DNA of 64,000 nucleotides from an uncultured Bacteriovorax sp. Lineage in GTDB: Bacteria; Bdellovibrionota; Bacteriovoracia; Bacteriovoracales; Bacteriovoracaceae. The notes under the pieces were generated by a model. The model saw only the letters and a program-made list of their open reading frames with translations. It made no database searches and was not told where the DNA came from. Shown here one piece after another: positions 47,215 to 56,700 of this stretch. The stretch spans positions 930,001-994,000 of the forward strand of contig CAMLMH010000001.1 of assembly GCA_946481315.1 (NCBI GenBank). Direction: 5' to 3'. Both the position numbers and the translations under genes were made by a program. Position 1 is the stretch's first letter, and each line of letters opens with the position of its first letter.

Positions 47215-48548
47215 GCTTCTTTATCCGGCAAACTGATAATAAATGTTGTTCCCTGGCCCTCAACACTGCTCGCTCGGATTTTGCCTCCATGTTTAACGAT
47301 GATGTGTTTCACAATGGCCAGACCCAGGCCTGTGCCCTGAATTTCTGAAGAGCGGGAAGTGTCCACCCTGAAAAATCTCTCAAAAATACGGTGTAACTGA
47401 TCCTCCGGAATGCCTATTCCGGTGTCGCTGATTTCCAGCATATAATTTTTTTCACCGTTAATAATCTGCTGATAACTTTTGAAGGTAACCTTTCCATTTT
47501 CAGGACTGTACTTAAGAGAGTTATCAATCAGGTTCAATAACGCCTGTTCAAATAGGTTATAGTCGGCCGGCATTGTCTCTTGTTTAAGCTCATAGCTGAA
47601 ATGGATTTTTTTCTGAGGATAATTAACCATTAATTCGTGAGTTAAATTTTCCAGCAATTCAGGCAGAAATATATCTTCTTTTTTTAACTCCAGCCGTTTT
47701 TCGACTGAAGTCAGTCGAAGGAGATCGTTAAAAAGATTGAGTAGCCTTCGGGAGTTGTTTTCGATTCGCTCAAATGATTCATTATTGATCTGGCTCTTTA
47801 GGGCCTGCAGTTGACCGTTCAGAATAGTTAGCGGCGTACGCACTTCATGTGAAAAATTAGAAACAAAATCTTCCCGCATCAAATCTGCCATTTTTCGTGA
47901 AGTCGAATCGTGCATAATACACAACTGACCATTGAGATCCTGGTGGGGAAGTATTTTAATGTCAAAGTAACTACGGTGCGGGTCCTGAATGTGTCCAAAA
48001 GTAAAATAGGCCTTATGAATAAGCTTATTGCTGTTTACTGCGGACAATAGTAAATCTTTAAAATCCAGATTGCGGTTAATTTCGATCAGGTCGACCGGAA
48101 GCTGGCCGGAAGGATAGTTAAAATGTCTGAAGAAGGCCTGGTTGGCATAGATAATTTTTAATTCGGAATTATAAATGAAAACCGGATCCAGCAGGGAATC
48201 GAGAACGGTTTTTAATTTTATATTTTCTTTTTCAAGTAAAGTACGAAGAATTTCAATCTGACTTTCTTTTTTCTCCAGCGTTTCCTCGATCATGGACCAT
48301 GTCATGTCTTCCGGTTCACTGTCGGGGCTGACTGCTTTCATAATTTTTTTTGAGGGCAGAGCGAAGAATTTTAAGTAAACAATATTGACGACAATAAAGC
48401 CAAGCCATAAAAGCCAGTATGAAGTCCAGATTCCTGATGCTGTACCGGATTTAATTTCTTTATGGATAAGCTGATTGAGAAAGGCGCCCCATAACAGGAG
48501 CATAATGGCCTGGATGAAAATGATCCGGCGGTAACGAAACTCAGTCAT
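47211..48548 (-). CDS. phoR: Phosphate regulon sensor histidine kinase
   Basis: Two N-terminal membrane segments, a PAS-like region (DPVFIYNSELKIIYANQAFF), a HisKA box (NFSHEVRTPLTIL, the phosphorylated His) and HATPase boxes (LIDNSLKYSP, ISDTGIGIPEDQ, GTGLGLAIVKHI) occur in order. It phosphorylates PhoB when phosphate is low and is restrained by PhoU and the Pst transporter. The ATG at 48548 overlaps the phoB stop as ATGACTGA. It is the last gene of the pst-pho operon. Confidence 0.93.
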   Translation of the reverse strand: MTEFRYRRIIFIQAIMLLLWGAFLNQLIHKEIKSGTASGIWTSYWLLWLGFIVVNIVYLKFFALPSKKIMKAVSPDSEPEDMTWSMIEETLEKKESQIEILRTLLEKENIKLKTVLDSLLDPVFIYNSELKIIYANQAFFRHFNYPSGQLPVDLIEINRNLDFKDLLLSAVNSNKLIHKAYFTFGHIQDPHRSYFDIKILPHQDLNGQLCIMHDSTSRKMADLMREDFVSNFSHEVRTPLTILNGQLQALKSQINNESFERIENNSRRLLNLFNDLLRLTSVEKRLELKKEDIFLPELLENLTHELMVNYPQKKIHFSYELKQETMPADYNLFEQALLNLIDNSLKYSPENGKVTFKSYQQIINGEKNYMLEISDTGIGIPEDQLHRIFERFFRVDTSRSSEIQGTGLGLAIVKHIIVKHGGKIRASSVEGQGTTFIISLPDKEA

Positions 48549-49254
48549 GGCCTGCAACCCGGTAACCAATGCCCCGGATTGTCTCTATGATTCCTGCATA
48601 TTCGCCCAGTTTTTTTCTTAATCCAAAAATGTGAGTATCAATTGTCCGGTCAGTAACATGGACCGGACCGTCCTGAATATATTCTACCAGTTGATTACGT
48701 GTCAGAACTTTTCCTGGTGAAAGCAAAAAGCAACAAAGTATTTTATATTCTGAAAGAGTTAGTTCAACCAGTTGATTATCAATCCAGGTTTTGCATTGAT
48801 CCATATCAACAACAAGCGCTTTATGCCGGAGAATGTTTTTATTTTCTTCATTTTTCAAAGTGAGTTCTCTTCGTCTTAGAAGAGAGCGAACGCGAGCCTG
48901 CAGAATATTAAGATCAAAAGGTTTAGTCATGTAGTCGTCTGCGCCCGCATCAAGACCTTCAACGATTTGCTCCGACGTACTGAGGGCCGTCAGCATGAGA
49001 ATGGGAGTCGTTTTGGTTGGATTAAAAAAACGAATGAACTTACAAACTTCCATTCCATTAACAGAAGGGAGCATCCGATCCAGAATAAACAAATTTATGT
49101 CGCGTGATTCGCGGCCGTCATTGCCCTGAATATATTCCAGAACTTTTTTTCCATCGTGAAAGACTTTAACAGGAAAGCCCAAAGGCTTAAGCTGATTTTC
49201 AACCAACTCACATATTTCCAGTTCATCTTCCACTAATACAATTGTTCCATTCAT
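48541..49254 (-). CDS. phoB: Phosphate regulon response regulator
   Basis: The receiver domain has VLVEDELEI, FILDRMLPSVNG (phosphorylated Asp), MLTALS and DYMTKPFD. The C-terminal winged helix ends TIDTHIFGLRKKLG, then IETIRGIGYRVAG. The ATG at 49254 is used, since AGGA lies upstream and the TTG at 49272 would add unlikely residues. The order phoU-phoB-phoR makes it the partner of the next kinase and the operon's activator. Confidence 0.92.
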   Translation of the reverse strand: MNGTIVLVEDELEICELVENQLKPLGFPVKVFHDGKKVLEYIQGNDGRESRDINLFILDRMLPSVNGMEVCKFIRFFNPTKTTPILMLTALSTSEQIVEGLDAGADDYMTKPFDLNILQARVRSLLRRRELTLKNEENKNILRHKALVVDMDQCKTWIDNQLVELTLSEYKILCCFLLSPGKVLTRNQLVEYIQDGPVHVTDRTIDTHIFGLRKKLGEYAGIIETIRGIGYRVAGHD

Positions 49255-49268
49255 GGTCGGTCCTGCTG

Positions 49269-49907
49269 TCAATCTGATTTTTTGCCTGATTTATATTCCG
49301 GATTATGCCTGATGTCCGAACCCGATTCCAGAAAGATAACGTCTTCTGCAATGTTTTTGGCATGGTCACCAATGCGTTCCAGGTTTTTTGAAATTTTGAT
49401 AATGGCATAACCTTCATCAAAACTGATTTCATTATTTTTTATCTGATTGATATGATGACGGACAATGTCCCTGTTTAGGGCATTGATTTCCTGATCGTGT
49501 CGGATCACATCAGTTGCCAGCTTAATATTACTTCGGACGAAGGAGTCCAGAGCATTCTTCACCATCAAATTTACTTCCAGTGCCATATTTTTAATCTGTA
49601 AAATCTCACGCCCGATATTTTGATGGTGACGTTTAATTTTTACTGACTGATCGCCCATGCGCTCAAGATCAGCATTGATCTTCATGATAGCAATAGCGGT
49701 CCGAAGATCTTTGGCATTGGGACTTTTTAATGCGATATATTTGAAGCAGGCATCATCAATGAGCATATGAAACTCATTTATTTTTTTCTCAAGTTCAAAA
49801 ATATCTTCCATGCTTTTATCCAGGTTCAGGGAGCCTGAAAGAGAAGCTTCAACCAGACTGGCCATTTTTAGCACGTGATCGCGTAAGTCTTTTGAAGAAA
49901 TATCCAT
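49269..49907 (-). CDS. phoU: Phosphate transport system regulator PhoU
   Basis: The 212-residue all-helical chain has the two PhoU repeats with D-x2-ER-[IM]-x-D (DLERMGDQ and NLERIGDHAKNIAE). PhoU links Pst transport to PhoR and PhoB and prevents over-uptake of phosphate. It is between pstB and phoB in one operon, and its stop is 14 bases from the phoB start. Confidence 0.96.
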   Translation of the reverse strand: MDISSKDLRDHVLKMASLVEASLSGSLNLDKSMEDIFELEKKINEFHMLIDDACFKYIALKSPNAKDLRTAIAIMKINADLERMGDQSVKIKRHHQNIGREILQIKNMALEVNLMVKNALDSFVRSNIKLATDVIRHDQEINALNRDIVRHHINQIKNNEISFDEGYAIIKISKNLERIGDHAKNIAEDVIFLESGSDIRHNPEYKSGKKSD

Positions 49908-49924
49908 TGTTAATCCTTAATCTA

Positions 49925-50701
49925 TTAACCGAAACGTCCTGAAATATAATCTTCTGTCTGTTTCATCTGTGGGTTGGTAAAAATGTCCGAGCTGAGACCG
50001 TGTTCAATCATGTTCCCATAAACAAAGAAAGAAGTGAAGTCAGAGATACGGGCAGCCTGTTGCATGTTGTGAGTAACGATGATGACTGTATATTCCCGTT
50101 TAATTTCATTCATCAACTCCTCAATCTTCGCCGTTCCGATAGGGTCAAGTGCAGATGTCGGTTCATCCATCAGCAAAACGGGAGGATTAACCGCCAGGGC
50201 CCGGGCAATGCAAAGACGCTGTTGTTGACCACCAGAAAGTGATGTGCCCAGTGAATTAAGTTTGTCTTTGACTTCGTCCCAGAGAGCAGCTTTACGCAGA
50301 CAGCTTTCTGCGGTTTCCAGCAGCGTTGAGCGCTTTTTAATTCCCTGCAATCTTAGTCCGGCCACAACGTTATCTAAAATACTCATAGAAGGAAAAGGAT
50401 TGGGTTTTTGAAAAACCATTCCGATTCGTCTGCGGACATCGACGACATCGACTTTTTTGTCGTAAATATTTTTTCCTTCCAGCAATACTTCACCATTGAC
50501 GTGAGCGCCTTCGATTTCTTCATGAATACGGTTTAAACAGCGCAGATAGGTTGATTTTCCGCAACCAGACGGACCTATGATCGCATTGATTGTTTTCTCA
50601 TGATACGCAACATTGATTCCTTTGACTGCCTGAAAATCGCCAAACCATGCTTCAAGGTTGACTGCTTTCAGGATGACTTTTGAATCTTTAAAATCATTCA
50701 T
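49925..50701 (-). CDS. pstB: Phosphate ABC transporter ATP-binding protein
   Basis: [16 protein letters not shown] is Walker [18 protein letters not shown] is the ABC signature and [12 protein letters not shown] is Walker B. The 258-residue length and the NxG-rich start ([13 protein letters not shown]) match PstB. It hydrolyses ATP for the PstAC channel. Its ATG follows the pstA stop with no gap. Confidence 0.97.
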   Translation of the reverse strand: MNDFKDSKVILKAVNLEAWFGDFQAVKGINVAYHEKTINAIIGPSGCGKSTYLRCLNRIHEEIEGAHVNGEVLLEGKNIYDKKVDVVDVRRRIGMVFQKPNPFPSMSILDNVVAGLRLQGIKKRSTLLETAESCLRKAALWDEVKDKLNSLGTSLSGGQQQRLCIARALAVNPPVLLMDEPTSALDPIGTAKIEELMNEIKREYTVIIVTHNMQQAARISDFTSFFVYGNMIEHGLSSDIFTNPQMKQTEDYISGRFG

Positions 50702-51553
50702 CTAAGAAATTCCTTTTTTGTCTTTAATTTTGTTAAGTATAAACCGGGCAAACAGATTCATCGCCAGAATCAGAATCATCAGCACAAAGGCTCCGGCCCA
50801 GGCCTGGCGTTGCCAGTCTTTAAACGGAGAAATAGCATAGGTATAAATCTGAACCGGTAGGGTGGCCATCGGCTCTTTCAGATCATAATTAATGTACATA
50901 TTTCCAAAGGCGGTAAATAAAAGAGGAGCTGTCTCGCCGGCTGCACGGGAGACGGCGAGAATTATACCAGTCAGCAAATTGGAAATTGAACCTTTTAAAA
51001 TAATAAACAGGATAACTTTCCATCGCGGAAGTCCCAGGGCCAGTCCTGCTTCACGTATGTGACTGGGAACCAGTTTAAGAATTTCTTCTGATGTCTTGAT
51101 AATAATCGGCAGCATGATGATGGATAAAGCAATCCCACCGGCCAGTGCAGAAAAACTTTTAAGAGGTACAACCACACTGAGATAGGCAAAAATACCAATT
51201 ACAATAGACGGAATCCCGCTTAACAAATCGGTTGTCATCTTTAAGGTTTTACTAAGTTTACTTTTAGAAAATTCCGAAAGATAGATGCCGCAGATAATGC
51301 CAAAAGGTACTGCAATAGAGGCCCCGATCATAACAATTGTAATCGTGCCTAAAATTGCATGTTTCATTCCACCGCCTGTTTCCCCAACTGGTTTGGGCAA
51401 CTCAGTGAAAAATTCCAGACTCAGTGAAGAAGCTCCCTGAACCAGCACAAACTGAATGATCATGAATAATGGTCCGAGAACGCAAAGGGCAGCCAGCAGA
51501 GTCAGCAGAAAAAAACAGATATTTTTAAATTTACGATATAAACGATAGTTCAT
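50702..51553 (-). CDS. pstA: Phosphate ABC transporter permease PstA
   Basis: The product is an inner-membrane permease with about six membrane segments and the ABC permease loop EAGLALGLPRWKVILFIIL. The sequence from ILGTITIVMIGASIAVPFGI to LSGIPSIVIGIFAYL matches PstA. Together with PstC it forms the phosphate channel. It abuts pstC (stop then ATG) and pstB. Confidence 0.95.
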   Translation of the reverse strand: MNYRLYRKFKNICFFLLTLLAALCVLGPLFMIIQFVLVQGASSLSLEFFTELPKPVGETGGGMKHAILGTITIVMIGASIAVPFGIICGIYLSEFSKSKLSKTLKMTTDLLSGIPSIVIGIFAYLSVVVPLKSFSALAGGIALSIIMLPIIIKTSEEILKLVPSHIREAGLALGLPRWKVILFIILKGSISNLLTGIILAVSRAAGETAPLLFTAFGNMYINYDLKEPMATLPVQIYTYAISPFKDWQRQAWAGAFVLMILILAMNLFARFILNKIKDKKGIS

Positions 51554-52468
51554 TTAGGACCTCGTAAATTTACGCACAATCAGCCGTGCAAACAGATTGG
51601 CAAGAAAAGTGATGAGAAAAAGTACGAGGGCAAGATAGCAGAGGCTTGCCACATGTAAAGGCGTATTGGCGTCGGTATATTCATTTGCCATGACAGAGGC
51701 CATCGTCGCGGCAGGTGAAAAGAGTGAAGATGTAATAATGGGTGAGTTACCTATTAACATTGTGACGGCCATGGTTTCTCCCAGTGCACGCCCTAAACCC
51801 AAGACAACCGCTGAGCTGATTCCGGAAATAGAAGATGAGACAATCGCCGTAGAGATCATTTCATATTTTGTTGATCCTAAAGCGTATACAGCTTCTTTTT
51901 GATGGGAAGGTATAAGCTCAAAGATTGAACGACAAATGCTAGTAATGGTTGGAACAATCATGATGGATAAAATCAGTGAAGCAGTGAGTATACCAATACC
52001 GAAACTGGGACCTTGAAAGAAAGGAAGAAAACCCAGATGAGTTTTCAGCATAGGAGCAAGAGTTGTTTTTACAAAAGGAGCGAGATAAAAAACTCCCCAC
52101 AAACCAAAAACAATGGAGGGAATAGCCGCTACCATTTCAACAAGTAAGGCTACAAGCCTTGCGATATTTTTCGGCAAATATTCACTGATAAATAAGGCCA
52201 CCAGGACACTGATAGGAGTTGCAATTATCAGAGCGATGACGGAAGTCACTACGGTACCAAAAATAAAAGGCAGGGCACCGAATTGATCTTCGACCGGGTT
52301 CCAGTCTTTACGCAGTAAAAAGCTAAGCCCGCTGTATTCAATTGCCGGCCAGGCTGATTTAATAAGCATGTAAATAATGCCAACAAGAAGCGCGATAACT
52401 AAAACGGCAAACAGCCGCAAAAGATAAAAGAGCAGGGCATCCTGAGTCTTGGATTTCATCTTTATCAT
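51554..52468 (-). CDS. pstC: Phosphate ABC transporter permease PstC
   Basis: The membrane permease has the typical ALLVEMVAAIPSIVFGLWGVFYLAPF and EAVYALGSTKYEMISTAIV loops. Its first gene position suggests the operon promoter is just upstream. The start is uncertain: ATG at 52468, ATG at 52459 and TTG at 52495 are all in frame and no clear Shine-Dalgarno distinguishes them; I chose 52468. No pstS lies upstream or downstream in the window. Confidence 0.92.
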   Translation of the reverse strand: MIKMKSKTQDALLFYLLRLFAVLVIALLVGIIYMLIKSAWPAIEYSGLSFLLRKDWNPVEDQFGALPFIFGTVVTSVIALIIATPISVLVALFISEYLPKNIARLVALLVEMVAAIPSIVFGLWGVFYLAPFVKTTLAPMLKTHLGFLPFFQGPSFGIGILTASLILSIMIVPTITSICRSIFELIPSHQKEAVYALGSTKYEMISTAIVSSSISGISSAVVLGLGRALGETMAVTMLIGNSPIITSSLFSPAATMASVMANEYTDANTPLHVASLCYLALVLFLITFLANLFARLIVRKFTRS

Positions 52469-52533
52469 GGGGTTATAATCGACAATTTTGATCAAAAATT
52501 AAAGGTTTGAATGTCAGGATTGTGTTAAGAATA

Positions 52534-52560
52534 GCGGGAGCGAAGTGGTTACTCCCGCCA
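52534..52560 (-). terminator. Hairpin after the small protein gene
   Basis: GCGGGAG pairs with CTCCCGC around an 11-base loop on the minus strand after the stop of the 72-residue gene. The following bases are only weakly T-rich. A weak terminator at best. Confidence 0.4.
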
Positions 52561-52571
52561 ATAGTTAAGAT

Positions 52572-52790
52572 TTAGTGGGCGGTCTGAGTAACATAAAGGC
52601 GGAAGCTTTTGTCTTTTGAGCGTCGAATTGTGCACTTGCCACCTTCTTTGCTCTCCAGCAGAAATTCGTAAAACTCTGGTAGTGTGTCAGCGATTTCTAG
52701 AACTGATTTTCCCTCGTGTTCTCCAAAATCCACATAGACCAGTTCTTCAGCAATAATACCCGTAAGCGGACTGATGTCTGAGCTCGCCAT
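52572..52790 (-). CDS. Small conserved-looking cytoplasmic protein (72 aa)
   Basis: The ATG at 52790 is preceded by AGGGAGGG at a good distance, which decides the start against an upstream ATG that would add 19 residues. The 72-residue product is acidic with a central VDFGEHEGKSVLEIADTLP and basic C-terminus (RRSKDKSFRLYV). No family is recognised. It lies upstream of pstC on the same strand, but a likely weak terminator and about 100 bases separate them. Confidence 0.75.
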   Translation of the reverse strand: MASSDISPLTGIIAEELVYVDFGEHEGKSVLEIADTLPEFYEFLLESKEGGKCTIRRSKDKSFRLYVTQTAH

Positions 52791-52900
52791 TATTTCCCTC
52801 CCTAGAATTAATCGGCTATATAAATATGCTCTCAGTGTTTCATGCACGACAACACTTTGAAAAGAAATTTATGCAAGACGGAAATACTCTGCTATTTCAA

Positions 52901-53908
52901 TCAGACGTTTTTGAAGAAATTTTTGAAATAGAAGACGATCAGTTTGAACTCCTGAGGGTACTGTTCCCCAATCAACAGGCGAATGAGATCAAGAGATTTA
53001 AAGAGTGACTCCGCTTTTCGAAACGGACGGTCTGTTGTCATTGCCGCTACGGTATCCATTACTGAAATCATCATTGTTTCAAAACCATAAACGTTATTGG
53101 GATCATCGCGGGTGGCAAGATTGTGTTTATTTGTGAGCGTACTATAGATGTGATGATTTTCGATAATTTTTAAAAAATTCGGCGGTAGGGGCACTCGGCT
53201 TTTTAAAATGTTAACGGACAATTCCGGATGACTGGCCAGCAATATTTTGTCTCCATCGGAGAGATGTTCTTCATTGTATTTTTCAACCGGTATAGCTGAC
53301 ATACCAATGTCTTTTAAATAGCTGGTCAGAAAGAAAAGCTCAATGTCTTTATCAATGTAAAGACGGGAGTTCTTCATGACTCCTAAAAGAAAGAGAGTAG
53401 AGATGAATGGCTGAGCGAAAATATAATGATGGCCCTGCTTAATAAATTCTTTATAAAGTGCTTCGTGAATCTGAGGTTTATTAAAAAGAAAAGTTGCCAG
53501 ATTTTTTGCACTTTGAACCTGCAGAGCAAGCAAACTGTCATCGGTCGGATCTTCATAGAGATAGGCTAAATTCAGCGTCAGTAAATTAGTCTGCAGCCGT
53601 GCTTTTTCCAGCGGGTCTCCTATAGAGAGGGAGCGGGTTACATTTCTAAGGTTCTCCTGCTGTGCCAGACGAAGGTGAATGCGGTCATCTTCGAGCACGA
53701 AGAGGTTAGGAAGTTTTCTCTGTAAAAGATCCCTTAGTACCGGGCTGGTAATTTCAGCTTTCTTGTGAAGAACAACTTTAAAGAGACCATCAACCTGGCC
53801 ATAAACATCACACGGGGCTTCAGCAATAAAAAAGATTTCCCGGAAAGAGATGGGAGTTAATTTAAAGTTCAGCGAATTCTGTTCCAGAATATCAAAAGGA
53901 TTTTTCAT
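52901..53908 (-). CDS. HD-GYP-like protein with degenerate active site
   Basis: I start at the ATG at 53908; a longer frame to 54028 reads unlike protein and overlaps a promoter-like stretch. Residues 1-80 carry the middle domain shared with the proteins at 57715 and 59068 (FREIFFIAEAPCDVYGQ, VVLHKK, NLFVLEDDR). The C-terminal region resembles HD-GYP phosphodiesterases: LKDIGMS, HPELSVNIL, ENHH and TTDRPFR. However, the first metal His is Lys (residue about 199) and no GYP is present, so catalysis is doubtful. It may bind c-di-GMP or a protein. Its tail overlaps nothing. Confidence 0.76.
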   Translation of the reverse strand: MKNPFDILEQNSLNFKLTPISFREIFFIAEAPCDVYGQVDGLFKVVLHKKAEITSPVLRDLLQRKLPNLFVLEDDRIHLRLAQQENLRNVTRSLSIGDPLEKARLQTNLLTLNLAYLYEDPTDDSLLALQVQSAKNLATFLFNKPQIHEALYKEFIKQGHHYIFAQPFISTLFLLGVMKNSRLYIDKDIELFFLTSYLKDIGMSAIPVEKYNEEHLSDGDKILLASHPELSVNILKSRVPLPPNFLKIIENHHIYSTLTNKHNLATRDDPNNVYGFETMMISVMDTVAAMTTDRPFRKAESLFKSLDLIRLLIGEQYPQEFKLIVFYFKNFFKNV

Positions 53909-54113
53909 TGAATTAAAGTATAGCATTAATTTTCGCGAGCTTCGCACTGATTGCCTTAAAATGGACACAATTTCCGGGGCGTTAAACCTCAAACATTTTC
54001 TTTGGAAACTCAGTCCTTTCAAAGACATTGGGTCTATTGCTTTTTAGTCGAATACTTCAGTCTGTCTTGCTCTACAATGAAGCCATTAATCTAAAGTTTA
54101 TGGAGAATCACTC

Positions 54114-55076
54114 ATGGGTCCAAAGAATATTGCGCAACCAACCTGCTTAAAAGATTATCTGGGTTCCAGAGACCTGACTGAGCATTTAAAACTGACTAAA
54201 GAACTATCTTTTCACTGGGCCAACTGGGACCAGACCTGTCTTGCACAAAGAAGACATTATAAAAATTTTAATAATAATTTTCACCTGATGAAATTAAACG
54301 ATACGCTTCAGCAGTTAAAAGCTCAGCCGATCTGGCTATGTAATAAAGTGAAAGTCATTCGTACCGACTTGTTCTCGCTTTATGAATCTTATCTGGATAG
54401 CCGGCTTCGTCTGACCTGGTTTGAGCGAAAAGAGGAAATTCTCTTTTCAGTCGACAGCGAACAAGGCCCGTATTTCACACTGACATCTATGCGCTGGCTG
54501 GACAAAGACATCTATGCTCAGTTCGTGATGCGCAAGATTCTGCTTGAGCATTACACACTACGCTCGTTCCGACTGAATGCAACCATTCCGGTTCATTTCA
54601 AGCTGGATAATGATGTCAAAGTTTATGAAGACAAGGTGATGATTCATCAGCTCTCAGAGTTTGGATTTATTTTCAAGATCACAGATAAGAATTTTTTAAA
54701 TAAAATTAAAAATTCAACAACACTTGATCTGAAAATTCCTGTGACTCCTTATAAGAAAATAGAATATCTCTCGATTGAAGATGGTCTCCGAAAGCTGGAT
54801 CAGCACCAGATGACTATTGACAAGGACTCCATGCTTTTCAAGCTGGAATCCCGTATATTAAATTTTTATGGAAATCTCAATAATGCCAAGAGAAGTCCGG
54901 AAGAGGAATTTTATATCTTCGCCCGCTATGAAGACCTGCTGCCTGTTGAGCACGAAGTGCAGCTCAAAAGTGTTTTCTCAACATTAGTTGAAAGAACAAA
55001 GAACTTCTTTGTATCCGAGCTTCAGGAATATGAAGCAATGAAAAGAAACAAACAATACACTAAAAAAGCAGCTTAA
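54114..55076 (+). CDS. Hypothetical protein, possibly PilZ-like in part
   Basis: The 320-residue cytoplasmic product has no signal peptide or clear catalytic motif. Near residues 150-190 RLNATIPVHFKL and LSEFGFIFKI resemble the beta-strand pattern of a PilZ domain (which binds c-di-GMP), but the canonical RxxxR and D/NxSxxG motifs are not clean, so this is weak. Neighbouring HD-GYP-like genes make a role in the same signalling system possible. It convergently overlaps the XRE gene by four bases. Confidence 0.5.
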   Translation: MGPKNIAQPTCLKDYLGSRDLTEHLKLTKELSFHWANWDQTCLAQRRHYKNFNNNFHLMKLNDTLQQLKAQPIWLCNKVKVIRTDLFSLYESYLDSRLRLTWFERKEEILFSVDSEQGPYFTLTSMRWLDKDIYAQFVMRKILLEHYTLRSFRLNATIPVHFKLDNDVKVYEDKVMIHQLSEFGFIFKITDKNFLNKIKNSTTLDLKIPVTPYKKIEYLSIEDGLRKLDQHQMTIDKDSMLFKLESRILNFYGNLNNAKRSPEEEFYIFARYEDLLPVEHEVQLKSVFSTLVERTKNFFVSELQEYEAMKRNKQYTKKAA

Positions 55077-55705
55077 ACGATAGTGGAGAGTGTGTACTCT
55101 TCACTGTCAGTATAAAAATGGCGGTTAACAACCATTTTGCCGTTTTTCGACTGTAGTACAGAAAATTTCGGTTGGTGATAGATCACTTCATCCCAGAAAT
55201 GCTCTGCTGCTTGTCCGTCATAGGCCATAAAGGCTTCATTAAACAATCCCATATCTTCACGGGAAAGACCGCTGTATTCCATTTTAAACGGTGAAACGAT
55301 GGCCAGTGGACGACCAAAAGCTTTGCTCTCTCTGGCCGCATTGAATTTATCAGGATGCACTTCTAAATCGATCATGGCCTTTAAAACCACTTTCGCACCT
55401 TCAAAGGGTACTTCGTCCGGTGAATTGAAAAAAGACCCTTTAAACTGCTCATCTGGTGCGTAAGGGTTAGCCAGATTAACAAAGTTTACTCCATAAATTG
55501 AGCAGGCATTATAGAGTAAAACCAGATCGTAGATCGTTTCGCGATTTTCGATCCGCTGATAACTGCGAAGACCAAGATTTAGTCTCTCAGCAATTTCTTT
55601 TTGAGTGTAGTTGTGAGCTTTTCTTAAACGCTTTAGTTTTAATCCGACTCGTTTAAGTGCTACTTGTCCTTTAATCGTTGAATCTGTCATAGTTAATTCT
55701 GTCAT
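55073..55705 (-). CDS. XRE-family helix-turn-helix regulator
   Basis: Residues about 20-70 form an XRE HTH (LKRLRKAHNYTQKEIAERLN, then LGLRSYQRIENRE). The rest, about 140 residues, has no recognised effector fold. The ATG at 55705 has AAGG at a good distance; the upstream ATG at 55720 has none. Targets are unknown; adjacent signalling genes are candidates. Confidence 0.86.
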   Translation of the reverse strand: MTELTMTDSTIKGQVALKRVGLKLKRLRKAHNYTQKEIAERLNLGLRSYQRIENRETIYDLVLLYNACSIYGVNFVNLANPYAPDEQFKGSFFNSPDEVPFEGAKVVLKAMIDLEVHPDKFNAARESKAFGRPLAIVSPFKMEYSGLSREDMGLFNEAFMAYDGQAAEHFWDEVIYHQPKFSVLQSKNGKMVVNRHFYTDSEEYTLSTIV

Positions 55706-55840
55706 TGTTAAGCCTTCCATGCAGACTATTTAACTGATTCTCAGAGGGGAATTCAATTTTTAATTTTCTGATATTGGTCAGCTTTGGCGGATAATGGAAG
55801 ATGAAGCAAGGTCATAGAGGGAAGAAAAACGGAAGATAAA

Positions 55841-55866
55841 ATGGAGTAGTGTGAACACTACTCCAT
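55841..55866 (-). terminator. Intrinsic terminator, minus strand
   Basis: A perfect 11-base stem (ATGGAGTAGTG / CACTACTCCAT, loop TGAA on the plus strand) overlaps the stop codon of the next gene on the minus strand and is followed on that strand by T-rich sequence. Confidence 0.7.
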
Positions 55867-56358
55867 ACGAATATTTTTGACTCCAACAGCACCTATGAGT
55901 GCTTTTTTATTCACTTCAATATGCAGTTTCGTGACTATCTTTTGACCTTTGAAAAGCTTCCATCCCTGTTGAGATTTAGCCAGTTGTAAATCGTATTCCC
56001 GGCGTTCGCCGTTGATACCGTTGTAGAGAGTATCAATGGTCACAATTCCACCCTGGGAGTTGTCGAAATTCTCACTCTTTAAATTAATAACGGTGTGGTC
56101 ACCTCTTTTTTCTAAGACAACACCATCTCGAACAAGTTCCTTACTAGGAAGTAATTCTCTTTCTAACTTTTTTCCGTTCACATAATCATCTTTAAAAAAC
56201 GCTTTGATTGTTTGCGTGGTCTCATCTGTCTGCGCGACGAATGTATAGATCTGTTTGTTTTCGTCATTGGTGATTGTGGCAATGACTTCTTCACCGGCCA
56301 GAACTTTACCGCAAGTGATCAGTGCAAAAAATAAAAATAAATACAGTGATGAATTCAT
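55858..56358 (-). CDS. Hypothetical exported protein
   Basis: A signal peptide (ending GKVLAGEE) is followed by about 145 residues with a beta-rich pattern and no Cys. No domain is recognised. GGGG is upstream of the ATG. A strong terminator overlaps its stop. The product should be periplasmic. Confidence 0.78.
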   Translation of the reverse strand: MNSSLYLFLFFALITCGKVLAGEEVIATITNDENKQIYTFVAQTDETTQTIKAFFKDDYVNGKKLERELLPSKELVRDGVVLEKRGDHTVINLKSENFDNSQGGIVTIDTLYNGINGERREYDLQLAKSQQGWKLFKGQKIVTKLHIEVNKKALIGAVGVKNIRME

Positions 56359-56700
56359 AGTTTTTCCCCTCTTGAAACTTTTGAATTATGTGGTGGGCAT
56401 AGTGCAGGGGGCGTGCCGTTTATTTTGGGGCAAAAGTGACACTTTTAATCGGGTATAGAACACTAAGCAACCGTTAGGTCACACTAAGCTGCATGGTGAT
56501 GGTGTCAGATTGCACCGGCCTTACTGACACCGGGGTGCCAACGGGAGTGTGCTAAATGACGGTATTAATTAAAAAAGGAGGAAGCTGTACAGCCCAGCAA
56601 AACCAAATAGTTGAATGAAGTACTAAAGTATTTGGCCAGTGTAACCGATAAGCTGGTTACAATAAAGAAGTGCATACGAAAGTATTGAGGAGGTAGTCCC
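56359..56700 (+). ncRNA. Structured 5' leader or small RNA upstream of a 53-residue gene
   Basis: This 342-base stretch has no gene of normal size. It holds a palindrome AAAAGTG-A-CACTTTT (56434-56448) and a nine-base direct repeat ACACTAAGC at 56460 and 56481, exactly 21 bases apart. It also holds an eight-base stem GGTGTCAG / CTGACACC (56501-56508 with 56524-56531), an alternative pairing of GCACC (56512) with GGTGC (56534), and a GTAACC / GGTTAC hairpin (56641-56660). The two middle pairings exclude each other, as in switching leaders. Two very short in-frame peptides (20 and 18 codons) lie at 56494-56616. Whether it is a riboswitch, an sRNA or simply operators is unknown. Confidence 0.45.

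Noticed and set aside
52826..53008. 60-codon plus-strand frame between the small gene and the HD-GYP-like gene
   Set aside because: It lies mostly antisense to the HD-GYP-like gene, has no ribosome site, and reads as a shadow frame.
56494..56616. Two adjacent short frames (20 and 18 codons) with Cys residues, ending in TAA-ATG and TGA
   Set aside because: No ribosome site and within a hairpin-rich leader; noted under the leader entry but not listed as genes.
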